Positions 63,936-64,000 of a DNA stretch of 64,000 nucleotides are shown piece by piece (within the stretch, counting starts at the first letter, position 1; each line of letters begins with the position of its first letter). The stretch is from the NCBI RefSeq assembly GCF_018223745.1, contig NZ_CP073653.1, positions 4,948,001 through 5,012,000 of the forward strand, given 5' to 3'. The stretch is from Clostridium beijerinckii (GTDB lineage Bacteria; Bacillota; Clostridia; Clostridiales; Clostridiaceae). Under the pieces are notes generated by a model. That model had not been told where the DNA came from and made no database searches. It was given only the letters and a program-made list of their open reading frames with translations. Both the position numbers and the translations under genes were made by a program.

Positions 63936-64000
63936 TTAAATCTTATCTATGTTATTAGTTGCTTCTCCCTTTACTTGAAACTCATTATCTACTAGTATTT
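63936..64000 (-). CDS. C-terminal end of an upstream gene (partial)
   Basis: From the window edge a frame stays open for 20 codons (...LVDNEFQVKGEATNNIDKI) and stops at 63936, 30 bp before the thiD start. The spacing and direction fit an upstream gene in the thi transcript. The fragment is too short to identify. Confidence 0.35.
   Translation of the reverse strand, partial: ILVDNEFQVKGEATNNIDKI

Noticed and set aside
63906..64000. TPP riboswitch expected ahead of the thi genes
   Set aside because: None of the conserved TPP blocks appear in the 95 bp available; if present it lies beyond the window.

Overview
The window looks like a piece of chromosome from a solventogenic-type Clostridium (sensu stricto; the C. 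beijerinckii group is the likeliest fit, by inference). The DNA is very AT-rich, ribosome binding sites are strong GGAGG types, and the gene set combines [FeFe]-hydrogenase maturation (hydG), flavodiiron proteins, LytS/YesN-type sugar signalling and a clostridial arabinose regulon. Most genes lie on the minus strand. No rRNA, tRNA, CRISPR array, prophage or intact insertion sequence was seen.

Layout. 1-4.4 kb: the start of a chemoreceptor gene, hydG with the TM1266-type hydrogenase regulator and a structured leader RNA, a frameshifted hypothetical gene and a DegV protein. 4.9-30.4 kb: a large pentose locus. It holds an MmsA/MmsB/ChvE-type sugar ABC transporter, an FGGY kinase of the clostridial AraK type, transketolase, transaldolase, araD, araR and araA. 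It also holds a YtfQ/YtfR/YtfT/YjfF-type furanose transporter flanked by a membrane-anchored sugar-binding protein, a YesN-like response regulator and a LytS/YesM-like kinase, and finally aldose 1-epimerase. 31-39.5 kb: single genes (chemoreceptor, HAD phosphatase, GntR/UTRA regulator, choline-binding CAP protein, PHP protein, two HD-GYP proteins). 39.7-49 kb: Ca2+-type P-ATPase, RecQ, a probable 6S-like RNA, and a CdaR/glycerate kinase/GntP group. 49-59.8 kb: a class F flavodiiron fusion, UvsE, a second flavodiiron protein, and a second binding-protein/kinase/hybrid-kinase signalling set. 59.9-64 kb: thiD-thiC-thiM-thiE.

How it works together. AraR, a GntR-LacI chimera, probably represses through TGTACGTACA-like palindromes. 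I find these at araR itself, araA, araD, galM, inside the ytf operon and upstream of the mms operon. araA and galM share one promoter design: an operator on the -35 box and another at +1, exactly 33 bp apart. Imported arabinose would pass through AraA (ribulose), AraK (ribulose-5-P) and AraD (xylulose-5-P), then tkt/tal. CcpA-type cre sites lie at ytfQ, galM and probably araA, araK and gntP. The ytf transporter is probably also induced by the surface sensor system around it.

The most unusual signals are in RNA and intergenic DNA. They are: a long araA leader with a 10-bp closing helix and a competing hairpin; a shared motif in leaders near the hydrogenase regulator and near gntP; a thiM start whose Shine-Dalgarno sequence is separated from the ATG by a hairpin of just the right size; a large imperfect inverted repeat next to duplicated sequence between tal and tkt; and a poly-A frameshift in a hypothetical gene.
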